DNA from: Tenacibaculum agarivorans
GTDB lineage: Bacteria > Bacteroidota > Bacteroidia > Flavobacteriales > Flavobacteriaceae
Direction of reading: 5' to 3'
NCBI RefSeq assembly: GCF_001936575.1
Contig: NZ_MSMP01000012.1
Location: 1-64,000, forward strand
DNA: 64,000 bases
The position numbers were made by a program, and so were the translations under genes. Positions 45,082 through 54,033 of this stretch are shown here, piece after piece (within the stretch, counting starts at the first letter, position 1; every line of letters starts with the position of its first letter). The notes beneath the pieces were generated by a model. It did no database searches. It was not told the DNA's origin and saw nothing but the letters and a program-made list of their open reading frames with translations.

Positions 45082-45183
45082 GGATATCAAATATAACCTA
45101 ACTCATTACAAATATAAGTTGCTTATTGATGTTACTTACAGGTAGTTCTATTTTAGCGCTAGATTTGTAATCGAGAATATATA
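44825..45183. other. 359-base intergenic region
   Basis: Most of it is the inverted-repeat element described above. Bases 45082-45183 carry a TAnnTTTG box and look like an ordinary promoter. Confidence 0.5.
45160..45167 (+). promoter_or_regulatory. TAnnTTTG -7 box for the 243-aa gene
   Basis: TAGATTTG lies 16 bases upstream of the start at 45184, the proper distance for a -7 element with a short leader. Confidence 0.45.
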
Positions 45184-45915
45184 ATGAATTTTATAAGAAA
45201 AATTTTAGGTTTAGGACCTAAAGATCCAGTGAATATTCAGCCGAGAAAACAGACTTCTCAGATGAAAAGAGAAGAGATTTCAACCGATTTTATCAATGAA
45301 GGAAATATATTTCCTACTCTAGTCACCGAAAGAACTCAAGTAGTAGATTTAGAAGATCAAATTACTTCAGTTTTTCACAGTAGAGAAAATAGTTTTAATC
45401 GCATTTTATTGGCATTAGTTTCTTTTGATTACCAGAATCTAGATAAAGAAGGGGAAGATGAGGTATTTCAGGTAAAACCACTAGAACAAGAAGCATTTCT
45501 AACATTTTTAGCGCATGCTGAAAAAAATATAGAGAAATTAGATATTTCATTTCTAGATTGGAATCCTGTAGATATGAACTTACCCTACAGAGTACTTTCA
45601 GCTCCAATTACATTTTTTACTTCTGAGTTAATCTTGAGTCAAAAACATATGTTAGAAGCACACAAAATTTTAAATGCAAAAGAACTCATGGTTTCTATTC
45701 CTAGAAGAGATATTATTTTTATTTCAGATAGAGAATTAAATAAAGAAGATCATAAGCACTTTTTAAATATGCATACAGCTATGGTTTTGCAAGAAAATGA
45801 AGAACATGAAATGCTATGTGAAGATATTTTTATTCTAGAAAATGGTGAGATTACTGGAGTTGTAGAAATTCATCAATTATCAGAAGTTTTACAAGATCAA
45901 AACCAATACAAATAG
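45184..45915 (+). CDS. hypothetical cytosolic protein
   Basis: The 243-residue protein has no signal peptide. It begins MNFIRKILGLGPKDP and has an alpha/beta composition with PRRDIIFISDRELNKEDHKHFL in the last third. Weak similarity to DUF1444-type proteins came to mind, but the motifs do not settle it. It sits alone where the two envelope-gene arms meet. Confidence 0.55.
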   Translation: MNFIRKILGLGPKDPVNIQPRKQTSQMKREEISTDFINEGNIFPTLVTERTQVVDLEDQITSVFHSRENSFNRILLALVSFDYQNLDKEGEDEVFQVKPLEQEAFLTFLAHAEKNIEKLDISFLDWNPVDMNLPYRVLSAPITFFTSELILSQKHMLEAHKILNAKELMVSIPRRDIIFISDRELNKEDHKHFLNMHTAMVLQENEEHEMLCEDIFILENGEITGVVEIHQLSEVLQDQNQYK

Positions 45916-45973
45916 AAATTTAATGTACAATCGCTCTGATTTTTTTACGGTTTGTAACATCAGAGAAACATCT

Positions 45974-46792
45974 TTATAATTGTTTTACAAACTGCACATA
46001 TTTTTCCTCGGCTTCTTCTATAATGACAAAATAATTCATGGCATTCCCGTAATTCTGAATTATAAATTTATTATTCTCAAAATCAATAGCACAACCAATT
46101 TCTTTGGGTAGAGGAGGGGCTTCATGTTTTTCAGTTCCTTCATCATCAATGGTGCCACCAGCATATTCACTCCATTCAAATCCATTAAAAACAATTAGAT
46201 TATTATGCGTGATATAGGCTGTGTTTGTAAAGCTTCGTTTAGGAGAAGTAAATGTGTAATAAAGTTTTTTGTCTTTTAATGTTAGTGTAAAGCTAAGGTT
46301 TGAGGTCTTATTTATCCAGGTACCCACAACCTTATTTTCTTTTGTTTTATTTCTAAATGTTTTTTTGACTATGCGGACAGTATCTATAGTGCTTTTTATT
46401 TCAGAAAAATCATTCCACGTTTTAATGATTATAGTATCATCTGTAATTTCAGAACGAACAGTTAAAAAGCCTTCAGCATTATCATAAGCAACTTCAGCAT
46501 GATCCTTATAAAAATGATGCTGATTTATAAAACATAACCAAATATAGTTTTCATGTTCGTATACACGCTCAATAACTTTTAAATCATCAGTTTTATCTGA
46601 TATATAATATTCAAATTCAGGATTAAAGGTTTCAATATTAAAAAATCCGTATTTGGACCATAACTCTTTAGTAAGTTTAGTTCTTTCCACCTTTCTAGTA
46701 GTTTGATCTGAAATTTCTATGATTTCTTGGTTTTTATGCTGCGCATTACAACTTAAAAGTGTCAAAACTATAATTGTAAATATCTTATTCAT
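45974..46792 (-). CDS. hypothetical lipoprotein
   Basis: The 272-residue protein has a lipoprotein signal with lipobox LLSC (MNKIFTIIVLTLLSCNAQ). Mixed beta sequence follows, including a calycin-like stretch VVGTWINKTSNLSFTLTLKDKK near the middle. It is the last gene of a leftward run from 51743 and lies 10 bases downstream of the SH3/YD-like gene. Confidence 0.58.
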   Translation of the reverse strand: MNKIFTIIVLTLLSCNAQHKNQEIIEISDQTTRKVERTKLTKELWSKYGFFNIETFNPEFEYYISDKTDDLKVIERVYEHENYIWLCFINQHHFYKDHAEVAYDNAEGFLTVRSEITDDTIIIKTWNDFSEIKSTIDTVRIVKKTFRNKTKENKVVGTWINKTSNLSFTLTLKDKKLYYTFTSPKRSFTNTAYITHNNLIVFNGFEWSEYAGGTIDDEGTEKHEAPPLPKEIGCAIDFENNKFIIQNYGNAMNYFVIIEEAEEKYVQFVKQL

Positions 46793-46802
46793 TTCAAATT
46801 AA

Positions 46803-48260
46803 TTAATGGTAGGTGAATTCTCGAGTCGTTATTTCTTCTAAAATACCATCATCAAATTCTTTTTTCTCGATCCAATTTCCACGTTTGTCAAAGATATATT
46901 CGTATGTAGTAATGTCATATATTTTCTTTCCATTATTGGTGTATTTTACCTGTTTGATTAGATTTCCTTTATAGTCATAAAAGTAAGTGGTTCGATCATC
47001 AATTGTATTGTCTGCATTTAACCTGATATATTCTTTAAAATTATGCTTAAATGTATTGTAGCTAGTTATACGTTCTTTAGTATTTTCAGTAATTAAAAAT
47101 TGAGATTTTATAGGTTCACCAGTTGTAGCATCATAGGTTACTATAGTTCTATTGTCATTGTGGATAGGACCACTAAAAAAAGAATCGATGCTGTCTTCTC
47201 TTCCTTTCTTCTCACTCACTTCGAATCTAATTAGTATGCCATTTTTAGTATATCGCTTTATTTTTGTTCTTTTTAATAATCCTCTATCATTATATTCTAA
47301 GTGTTTGTTTTGATTATAATCAGCAAACTCTTCAACAATAAATTCTTCAATAGGTAACGTAGTATTTGAGCTAATTATAGTTTTAGATCTTTTTATAAGT
47401 TGATCTTTATTATAGGTATAATTGAATGTTATTTCGTGTTCTTGGTGGTCATTGTAAAAGTCTGTTTTTAACTTTTTATTGTTTTTGTCATAAGTAGATA
47501 CCCAACGTTTACTCCTCATTTTATCATAATAATAATTTTCTTCCTCAATCTGATTTCCATGTTTATCGTAAGAATACATCCATTTGTAATTTGGTTTTCC
47601 TTCAGAAATTTTACTTTTTTCTGTTTTTTGCCCTTTTTTATCATAAAGATAACTTTCTATGCTATATACTTTTTTTCCGTGGAAGTTGGTGTGCTTTACT
47701 AATTGGTTTTTAGTATTATACTCGTATTTATAATCTAAAACTAAAGTATCTTTACTGTTATAGGTATTGTACACTTCAGTACAATATCCTTGCGTGTTAA
47801 AAACATACTTTTTTCCGAAATTTTCTTTCCCTTGATATAAACTATCCTTAGATTTATAATAGTGATATCTAGTAGTATGGTCTAAAACAGATTTTACATT
47901 TCCTAAGAGCTGTTGATCCTTCTTCTTTCTACCTCCTTTAGCTACTTGTTTTAAAAAGCCATCAAAAACATAACCTTTATCATTTTCTTTAGTTTGTACA
48001 GTTATCCAGTTTCCAGAAATCTTAAATTCATGATCTTGAATAGTGTCTAATCTTTTAAGTATTCTTTTTTTAATGGTAATAGTGTCATTAAATTCAAATT
48101 TTCCAATACGTTCGCTTATTACTGAAGGTTTTTCTCGAACAATTAATCCGCTTTTTGCTCTAACAATGTACTGTATTTGGGCATTTGCATTTGGGGCTAA
48201 TAAGAAAAGAAAACAAGTAGTGAGTGTATATCTTAAAAAAGAGTTTATATAGCTATTCAT
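46803..48260 (-). CDS. secreted protein with SH3-like domain and YD/RHS-like repeats
   Basis: The 485-residue protein has a signal peptide and an SH3-like domain (about 29-90, YIVRAKSGLIVREKP). A long series of short beta repeats follows, each with a tyrosine-aspartate/asparagine-glycine pattern: YEYNTKNQLVKHTN, YLYDKKGQKTEK, YSYDKHGNQIEEE, TYDKNNKKLKTD and later YFYDYKGNLIKQ. These are YD-type repeats as in RHS proteins and wall proteins, but there is no RHS core or toxin tail. It shares the SH3 module with the next gene upstream and with the 944-residue protein. Confidence 0.7.
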   Translation of the reverse strand: MNSYINSFLRYTLTTCFLFLLAPNANAQIQYIVRAKSGLIVREKPSVISERIGKFEFNDTITIKKRILKRLDTIQDHEFKISGNWITVQTKENDKGYVFDGFLKQVAKGGRKKKDQQLLGNVKSVLDHTTRYHYYKSKDSLYQGKENFGKKYVFNTQGYCTEVYNTYNSKDTLVLDYKYEYNTKNQLVKHTNFHGKKVYSIESYLYDKKGQKTEKSKISEGKPNYKWMYSYDKHGNQIEEENYYYDKMRSKRWVSTYDKNNKKLKTDFYNDHQEHEITFNYTYNKDQLIKRSKTIISSNTTLPIEEFIVEEFADYNQNKHLEYNDRGLLKRTKIKRYTKNGILIRFEVSEKKGREDSIDSFFSGPIHNDNRTIVTYDATTGEPIKSQFLITENTKERITSYNTFKHNFKEYIRLNADNTIDDRTTYFYDYKGNLIKQVKYTNNGKKIYDITTYEYIFDKRGNWIEKKEFDDGILEEITTREFTYH

Positions 48261-48264
48261 TTCT

Positions 48265-49284
48265 TTATAATTTAATTTTTCCGATATAGTATTCTTTTAT
48301 GCCATGAATACTATCGTTAGTATAATTTTTTATCTGATAAATAAATTCTTGATCATTAATCCAGAAAAATTCCTCATATGTACAAAGTTCAAGATTGTCA
48401 TTAAATTTGGTTACATATTCATAGGTGTTTCCTTTTCGTATTTGTAAAAAGAAAGAGATACATTCTTGACCACTATGATACCCGTTTAAGCGATATTTCT
48501 TTTTTGGAGAGTATACAATATATTCAGGATTCCCAGTAGTTAATGTTGTCTCTCCTGTCCTTATATTAAAGCTTACATCGCTAGCGTGACCTCCTTCTAG
48601 TAAAAGGATATCAAATTCAGGATAGTATCCAGACCAACCTTCAGCGAAACCAATTTCATCAGATAAATTATTTACTAATAATTTTTTTCCGTTATGTAGT
48701 GTAATACTTTTTATAACATCTTCTCTGGCATAGGTGCTATCTTTAAATTCGGTAACCCAATCTATTCGGTTTCTTAGTGTTGTTTTTACAGCATCTAATG
48801 TGCCTATTTTTACAAGTTTTGGTGTTTCTTTATGTGCTTTTTTTAGTAACGTTGTATATTTTTCACGCTCTATTTTTTGAATGTTAAGTACATTATCATG
48901 GTATAAATTTTTTAGATATCCATCAAAAACATAACCTTCTTCTTCGTAGGTGTCTTTTCTATCAGAAATTAAATAGGTATAGTTATTATACTTAATCTTT
49001 ACCCATTTACCATGTACTTCTTTATTCCTTTCCTTTACTGTGAGTTTCGCATTGGTATTCGCTATTTTTTCTACAAGTAAACCAAAGGGGAGTTTTGTCT
49101 TTTTTGTAGAGGATAACCTAGGGTTCTTACGTACATTGAGTCCGTTTTTTGCAGTTACGTAGTAATACGACTCCTCTGATGGATCTATAGACTCAATAAT
49201 TGTATGTTCCTTTTGAGATGTTGATTGTGAAAAACCAAAGTACGTTGTAAAGAGTATAAAAAGTATAGAAAAGTAACCCCTCAT
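48265..49284 (-). CDS. secreted protein with SH3-like domain
   Basis: The 339-residue protein has a signal peptide (cleavage near GFSQS) and an SH3-like domain (about 40-125; YYVTAKNGLNVRKNPRLSS up to YVFDGYLKNL). The C-terminal ~200 residues form a beta-rich domain without a name. It lies between the YD-repeat gene and the MORN gene, only 4 and 13 bases away, clearly one operon. Confidence 0.66.
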   Translation of the reverse strand: MRGYFSILFILFTTYFGFSQSTSQKEHTIIESIDPSEESYYYVTAKNGLNVRKNPRLSSTKKTKLPFGLLVEKIANTNAKLTVKERNKEVHGKWVKIKYNNYTYLISDRKDTYEEEGYVFDGYLKNLYHDNVLNIQKIEREKYTTLLKKAHKETPKLVKIGTLDAVKTTLRNRIDWVTEFKDSTYAREDVIKSITLHNGKKLLVNNLSDEIGFAEGWSGYYPEFDILLLEGGHASDVSFNIRTGETTLTTGNPEYIVYSPKKKYRLNGYHSGQECISFFLQIRKGNTYEYVTKFNDNLELCTYEEFFWINDQEFIYQIKNYTNDSIHGIKEYYIGKIKL

Positions 49285-49297
49285 AATGTAAACATAA

Positions 49298-50419
49298 TTA
49301 ATTATATGTTTTTTCAGAGATTTGTTTCCCTTTGTTGTATTCCTCTTCTTTAATTAATTCACCTGCTGGATCATAATGTTTCCAAATACCATGTTTTTTT
49401 CCGCTTAAGTAATTCCCTTCCATTTCAACAGTTTTAGATTTAGTATCGTAAAACTTACCTACACCATTTAGTTTTCCATTTTTGTAAGTCAATGCTGAAA
49501 TCTGTCTTCCTTTTTTGCCTTCATACGTTTTCCATACACCACTTTTATAAGTATCTACGTATTGTCCTTGTTCAATTTTAATTCCATCTTCATTGTATTT
49601 TTCACATGGGCCATTAATTCTACCATATTGATATGCTATTTTACTTTTTAAAGTACCATTATCAAAGTACTCTTCTTTGTAGACGATATAATCATTATCA
49701 TAATTTACTTTGAATTGTAAAATACCTTCCGGAGTAAAATAAGAAGCAATACCGTTCTTTTTTCGTTCTTTAACTTGTAGCTCTTCGGCAATTTTTCCGT
49801 TTAAATGATAACTTTTCTTTACATAATCTGTAGGGTTGCTGTATATCGTTTCTTGTCTTAGTTTTCCATCATCTAATTTTTCTAACCAATGTCCAGTTGG
49901 ATCTCCATTTTTATAATATTCAGTAACCAATATAATGGTGTTTTCTGCTGGATTCTTTAACCTTTTTGTCCATTTTCCATCTTTTTTATCTTGCTTATAC
50001 TTTTCAGTTCTAATAATAGTTCCTTTTCTATCATAAGTTACCCAGGTACCGTCTTTAAGACCATTTTTATAATTAGTTTCTTCTTGAACTTTTCCGTTCT
50101 GGAAGTATGAAATTTGTTTCCCTTCTATTTTTCCATTAACATAATTTGCTTCAGAAGATTTATTTCCTGAAAAATCATAACTGGTATATGTACCATCTAT
50201 TTTTCCATTTTTAAAAGTAATATCTGCATAAGCTCCACTACTTTCAGAAATTTTATAAGCTCCATTTAATGGTTTCTTATCTTCTCTAGAGGTAAAAATA
50301 GTTTCTTTACCAAAACGTTTAGTTACTACATTATCCCAAGAAGTGTATACCTGAGCAATTAAAGAGTGTGTCGTTATCATTAAAAAGAATAGAAATACGT
50401 TACAGTTTTTTAAACACAT
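49298..50419 (-). CDS. MORN-repeat (YwqK-type) secreted protein
   Basis: The 373-residue protein has a signal peptide (cleavage near IAQ) and at least ten MORN-type repeats with the YxNGKxxG pattern, such as FKNGKIDGTYTSYDFSGNK, YVNGKIEGKQISYFQNGK and YKNGLKDGTWVTYDRKG. The family is commonly named YwqK antitoxin after a Bacillus gene, but no toxin partner is present here. It likely binds at the cell surface or periplasm. It is upstream of the SH3 pair in the same operon. Confidence 0.82.
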   Translation of the reverse strand: MCLKNCNVFLFFLMITTHSLIAQVYTSWDNVVTKRFGKETIFTSREDKKPLNGAYKISESSGAYADITFKNGKIDGTYTSYDFSGNKSSEANYVNGKIEGKQISYFQNGKVQEETNYKNGLKDGTWVTYDRKGTIIRTEKYKQDKKDGKWTKRLKNPAENTIILVTEYYKNGDPTGHWLEKLDDGKLRQETIYSNPTDYVKKSYHLNGKIAEELQVKERKKNGIASYFTPEGILQFKVNYDNDYIVYKEEYFDNGTLKSKIAYQYGRINGPCEKYNEDGIKIEQGQYVDTYKSGVWKTYEGKKGRQISALTYKNGKLNGVGKFYDTKSKTVEMEGNYLSGKKHGIWKHYDPAGELIKEEEYNKGKQISEKTYN

Positions 50420-50527
50420 ACTATGATTTATTTATAATTACTTATAGTAGCTAAAGTATTGTGTCTTTAGATATTTAAGAGATGACAATTGATATTTGCT
50501 ATCCGTAAATCTATATTTGATACATTA

Positions 50528-51328
50528 TTAGCGTTTGTAAAGTGTAAATCGAGAAATTATTTTTTTAGCGGCTTCCAATTGTCCTTCAGGGATGAGTATT
50601 TTCCTTTTATGAATATTACTTTCAGGATATTCACCAGCAATAGTATTTATGGTAAAAGTTAGATAATAGCTTTTCTTTTCCAAGGCTATTTCTACATCTA
50701 ATAATCTTACATAATGTCCAGTAAGAGGTATCATAAATTCATCATTAATTAAAATACCTTGTTTGTATATCTCAATCTTTCTTTGTGAAGCTAACAAGAT
50801 GTTTTTCCATTTTTTAATAAAGTTATCTTTTGCAAAGAGATAGAAAACGACACTACTGTATGAAGTAATGAGTGTGAAAAAGTAGAGCACAGCATTATGA
50901 TATTCGTTAGCTATATATATCACTATCCATATAGTTAAGTAGACTAATAGGACAATAATTGCTGTAGTTTGTATTGATTTGAATTGTTTTTGATAGAAAT
51001 TTACCCATTCTTGATAATTATAATGCCAAGTTACTAAAGGTTTGGTTGTCTGTTTTTTGAGATATTTTTTAGTTTCGGGTAAAGCACCACCATTTACAAT
51101 AGATAAGGCTTTAATCGAAAATATATTAATACCAAAAGCTATGATACTTATAATGCATATAGTTGTTCTTTCTGAGGTCGAGTTTTCGCCTTCGAAAAAT
51201 GCGAAATAAGGAAGCATGACACAGGCAATTAATGAACAGATATAGGCTATTAAAATTAAGAATATGAAAAAGTTATTTGCACAACCTGGTTGTGAAATCT
51301 CATTTTTTTCAATTTCAGTTGTTTTCAT
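50528..51328 (-). CDS. multi-helix membrane protein, unknown
   Basis: The 266-residue protein has hydrophobic helices at about residues 20-45, 55-75, 119-138 and 146-164, then a soluble C-terminal part (ILINDEFMIPLTGHYVRLLDVEIALEKK) that may be PH-like. It overlaps the upstream 142-residue gene by 14 bases. No function is apparent. Confidence 0.6.
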   Translation of the reverse strand: MKTTEIEKNEISQPGCANNFFIFLILIAYICSLIACVMLPYFAFFEGENSTSERTTICIISIIAFGINIFSIKALSIVNGGALPETKKYLKKQTTKPLVTWHYNYQEWVNFYQKQFKSIQTTAIIVLLVYLTIWIVIYIANEYHNAVLYFFTLITSYSSVVFYLFAKDNFIKKWKNILLASQRKIEIYKQGILINDEFMIPLTGHYVRLLDVEIALEKKSYYLTFTINTIAGEYPESNIHKRKILIPEGQLEAAKKIISRFTLYKR

Positions 51329-51743
51329 GAGTTGTAAATTCAGGGGTTGAGAGTTTCTTTCTAAATCGAATAAACTCTAAAGTGTAAATGATGAAAAAAG
51401 GAATGCTCATCAAGAAAAACATAAAAGGAGTTTCATTTCCAGCCTTTGAAAATAGAAAGAAAGATGTAAAATAGAGTATATGTAAACCGAAAAAACTTAA
51501 AAAAGAATACCTATAATTTTGATTGATTTTTCTTTTTAGATTTAAGAATATAGGAATTGATAGTAATACAAGTATGAAATGGTGTGCGATTAGAAGAACA
51601 TACAAAACTCCAGACATATCACAGTGCCTTTCTACAGGTTGATTAGCGAATGAACGTTCAATGAAGAAATACAACATAAGTATCGATACTATCGTTGAAA
51701 TTAGTACTGTTCTTATAAGTAATAAGAATAGATGTTTTACCAT
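51315..51743 (-). CDS. small polytopic membrane protein, unknown
   Basis: The 142-residue protein has four predicted transmembrane helices (about residues 8-28, 47-66, 76-96 and 102-124). The start overlaps no other gene and its end overlaps the next by 14 bases, so they are translated together. No family was recognised. Confidence 0.58.
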   Translation of the reverse strand: MVKHLFLLLIRTVLISTIVSILMLYFFIERSFANQPVERHCDMSGVLYVLLIAHHFILVLLSIPIFLNLKRKINQNYRYSFLSFFGLHILYFTSFFLFSKAGNETPFMFFLMSIPFFIIYTLEFIRFRKKLSTPEFTTHENN

Positions 51744-51865
51744 TGTAATTGTTGACTTTTCTAAGATTTTTCTTCATATTATTTATACTCAGGTAACCTT
51801 TTCTTTTTTATTTAAGAGGCATAATCAAAAACTAAGGATATCTAAAAGACATCCCTAGAATTGAA

Positions 51866-51889
51866 TTAATGATAAGAACTCATCATTAA
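51866..51889 (-). terminator. Hairpin downstream of the LipL32-like gene
   Basis: TTAATGAT and ATCATTAA (51866-51873 with 51882-51889) form an 8-base-pair stem, 25 bases past the stop on the minus strand. It has no T run after it, so termination is only possible. Confidence 0.35.
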
Positions 51890-51913
51890 ATAAACATCCA
51901 ATCAAAGATATTA

Positions 51914-52591
51914 TTACATATGTGCTATTAACTCATCAACAGTTTTAGCCATTACTACACCTGGTAGTTTTACAGGAGAACCGATTTGAGCAATAAATGT
52001 TCCTTTAACTTCTCCTCTTTTAAAAGTGGTGAAACCTACTCTGTATAAACCTCTTGTTAATGCCTTGGTAGGACTACCAGTTTTACTTTTATATCGTAAT
52101 AAAGAATTGTAACTGCTTCCGCTAGGTTGCTTAGGCATTTCACTACTATCGTCATTTCTAGCTAATACAGTCCAATTAGCGTCTGCTGCATTTTTAATAC
52201 CTTTTTTAGTAATAACATCCGATCTTTCTAAAGTAATATAGGTATCAAAAAAATCATCAGAAGAAGCGTTAGCATCGTAATTTTTTCCTTTAATTGGATT
52301 TTTAGCTTTTACTTTTTTAGCAGGAGACATCATTCGTAATCCTAATTCAGGAGCTACTACAGGAACCCATACATAAATGTAATAGAATTTTTTACCGTTT
52401 TTAACTTCGTCTTCAGTGTTAGGGGCTGCATATCCTAAATAACTTACTACATCGGTATAAGGTACTTTCTTTTTTACAAATCCTATTTTTTTCTCAATAG
52501 AACTTCCGAAAGATTTTAGCTTTTGTGCATGTACGTTTCCAAAAGTAAATAAAGCTACAGTTAATAGCGCAATACGTTGTAATGTTTTCAT
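51914..52591 (-). CDS. LipL32-family secreted protein
   Basis: The 225-residue protein is clearly similar to LipL32, the major Leptospira surface lipoprotein. FYYIYVWVPVVAPELGLRMMSP (residues 69-90) and RGLYRVGFTTFKRGEVKGTFIAQ (180-202) align with the same LipL32 stretches at high identity. Residues that hold calcium in LipL32 (the D-T of FDTY at 116-117, two aspartates at 147-148, and a tyrosine at Y161) are kept. The signal peptide ends in VHAQ, with no lipobox cysteine, so it is secreted and unlipidated. The LipL32 family is known outside Leptospira in some marine bacteria, but the role is unknown. Confidence 0.85.
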   Translation of the reverse strand: MKTLQRIALLTVALFTFGNVHAQKLKSFGSSIEKKIGFVKKKVPYTDVVSYLGYAAPNTEDEVKNGKKFYYIYVWVPVVAPELGLRMMSPAKKVKAKNPIKGKNYDANASSDDFFDTYITLERSDVITKKGIKNAADANWTVLARNDDSSEMPKQPSGSSYNSLLRYKSKTGSPTKALTRGLYRVGFTTFKRGEVKGTFIAQIGSPVKLPGVVMAKTVDELIAHM

Positions 52592-52755
52592 TGGTTTTTT
52601 ATTTTTAGGCTAAGTTAATAGAGGATAAGTCTGCTGTAATGGCCTAAAAAAGAAGTGATACGATTGAGTATATATTCGAAGTAGTTTTATGTTTTTTTGA
52701 TTTTTTTTGAAGAATGTGTTTTTTACATTATTTTGATTAAAATTTAATTAAAAAG

Positions 52756-53202
52756 ATGTTGATTACATTGTATACATCAAGAGAGTTAGATAGTTACATA
52801 GGATTTATAAAAACTTTCGAATCGGAATTATTAAAAGAACATAATTTAACAGGTTCAATATGTGAATATTTGGGTGAAGAGTTACCTAAAAAAGGATCAT
52901 TTAAAAGTTACAATTATAAATTTCATGGTATAGGGTGTGGTGTTTTTAAAGACGAGATTACTTGTGAATATGATAGTTTTTTTAAAAAAGATAGTAGTAT
53001 ACTTTTTTCATTATGGAAGTTTTTTAAATTTATAGAAACTAACCCTGATCTCAATCCCTTAAGTCAAGAAGAAGTAAAAGAAAATATAAATGCATTATTA
53101 GAAAGTGGTAGCATAATCAATTTTTATATTGGTGATAGAGATACAGGACTTTTTGAAGTTAAGAAAGAGTATATCAATAAATTGATCATGGGTAATGATT
53201 AA
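52756..53202 (+). CDS. hypothetical cytosolic protein
   Basis: The 148-residue protein has no signal or membrane segment. It is acidic, alpha/beta, with YIGFIKTFESELLKEH near the start and a short cysteine-bearing strand (GIGCGVFKDEITCEY). No family was recognised. It stands alone between the LipL32-like gene and the two-component genes. Confidence 0.5.
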   Translation: MLITLYTSRELDSYIGFIKTFESELLKEHNLTGSICEYLGEELPKKGSFKSYNYKFHGIGCGVFKDEITCEYDSFFKKDSSILFSLWKFFKFIETNPDLNPLSQEEVKENINALLESGSIINFYIGDRDTGLFEVKKEYINKLIMGND

Positions 53203-53302
53203 TTTATTGATATGTTTACTTAATTTTTTACTATAATAATCTACTAACTAATTAAACCCCTATAGTTTTTAACTATCTCAATTCCTCAATATAACTACTA
53301 TA

Positions 53303-54031
53303 CTACGACAATAACCTAGAAACAAACTCTTCTTTTTTTCTAGTAGATACCGGAACTTTTACACCAGAATTTAAAAATATGTATCCTGTTTTATCGTATT
53401 TGTCCACAAACTTAAGATTTACCACATAAGACTGATGTGTACGAATAAACAATTCATCAGGTAATTGATCTTCAAAATCTTTTATAGGTTTAGATGCTAA
53501 ATACGATTTGTTATCGCTGGTATAAAATGTAGTGTATCCTTTGTCTGATTTACAGTACATTAATGCATCAAATCTAATAATTTGATAGCCTTCCTGTAAG
53601 CGAAGCACAAGATGCTCCTTCTTTTTATGCACCAATTGCTGTTGTACAATCGCCAAATGTTCTTTGTTTTCTAAAGGAATATCTTTAATCTTATCAATAG
53701 CATTGCTAAGCTCATCAATATCAACAGGTTTTAATATATAATCAATAGCACCATTTTTAATAGCTTGTAAAGCATACTGATCGTAAGCAGTGATAAAAAT
53801 TACTTTAAAATTAAGATCTTTTACTTCATCTAAAAAATCAAAAGCAATACCATCTTTTAAATTGATGTCTAAAAAAATAAGCTCAGGTTTACAGGCTTTG
53901 GTTACTGTAATTGCTTCTTGTACAGATTCGCATTCACCAACAATATCAATGTCTTTATCTAATAGATCAATCATTGATTTTAACCCTTTTCTGATGTATA
54001 GTTCATCTTCTATTATTAAAGCTTTTATCAT
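53303..54031 (-). CDS. LytTR response regulator
   Basis: The 242-residue response regulator has an N-terminal receiver domain with the acceptor D55 (FLDINLKDG) and the conserved lysine in YILKPVD. The C-terminal LytTR DNA-binding domain starts near residue 137 (EHLVLRLQEGYQII) and includes RTHQSYVVNLKFVDKY. It is preceded at 2 bases by a degenerate sensor and before that by an intact one, so it should take phosphate from those. Confidence 0.95.
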   Translation of the reverse strand: MIKALIIEDELYIRKGLKSMIDLLDKDIDIVGECESVQEAITVTKACKPELIFLDINLKDGIAFDFLDEVKDLNFKVIFITAYDQYALQAIKNGAIDYILKPVDIDELSNAIDKIKDIPLENKEHLAIVQQQLVHKKKEHLVLRLQEGYQIIRFDALMYCKSDKGYTTFYTSDNKSYLASKPIKDFEDQLPDELFIRTHQSYVVNLKFVDKYDKTGYIFLNSGVKVPVSTRKKEEFVSRLLS

Positions 54032-54033
54032 AA

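Noticed and set aside
45934-45965. Terminator between the convergent genes at 45915 and 45974
   Set aside because: The 7-base stem has an 18-base loop, too weak to call.
46803-48260. RHS toxin
   Set aside because: Repeats are present but there is no RHS core motif, no cleavage motif and no toxin domain.
49298-50419. YwqK antitoxin of a toxin-antitoxin pair
   Set aside because: The name follows MORN repeats only; no toxin gene is next to it, and it carries a secretion signal.
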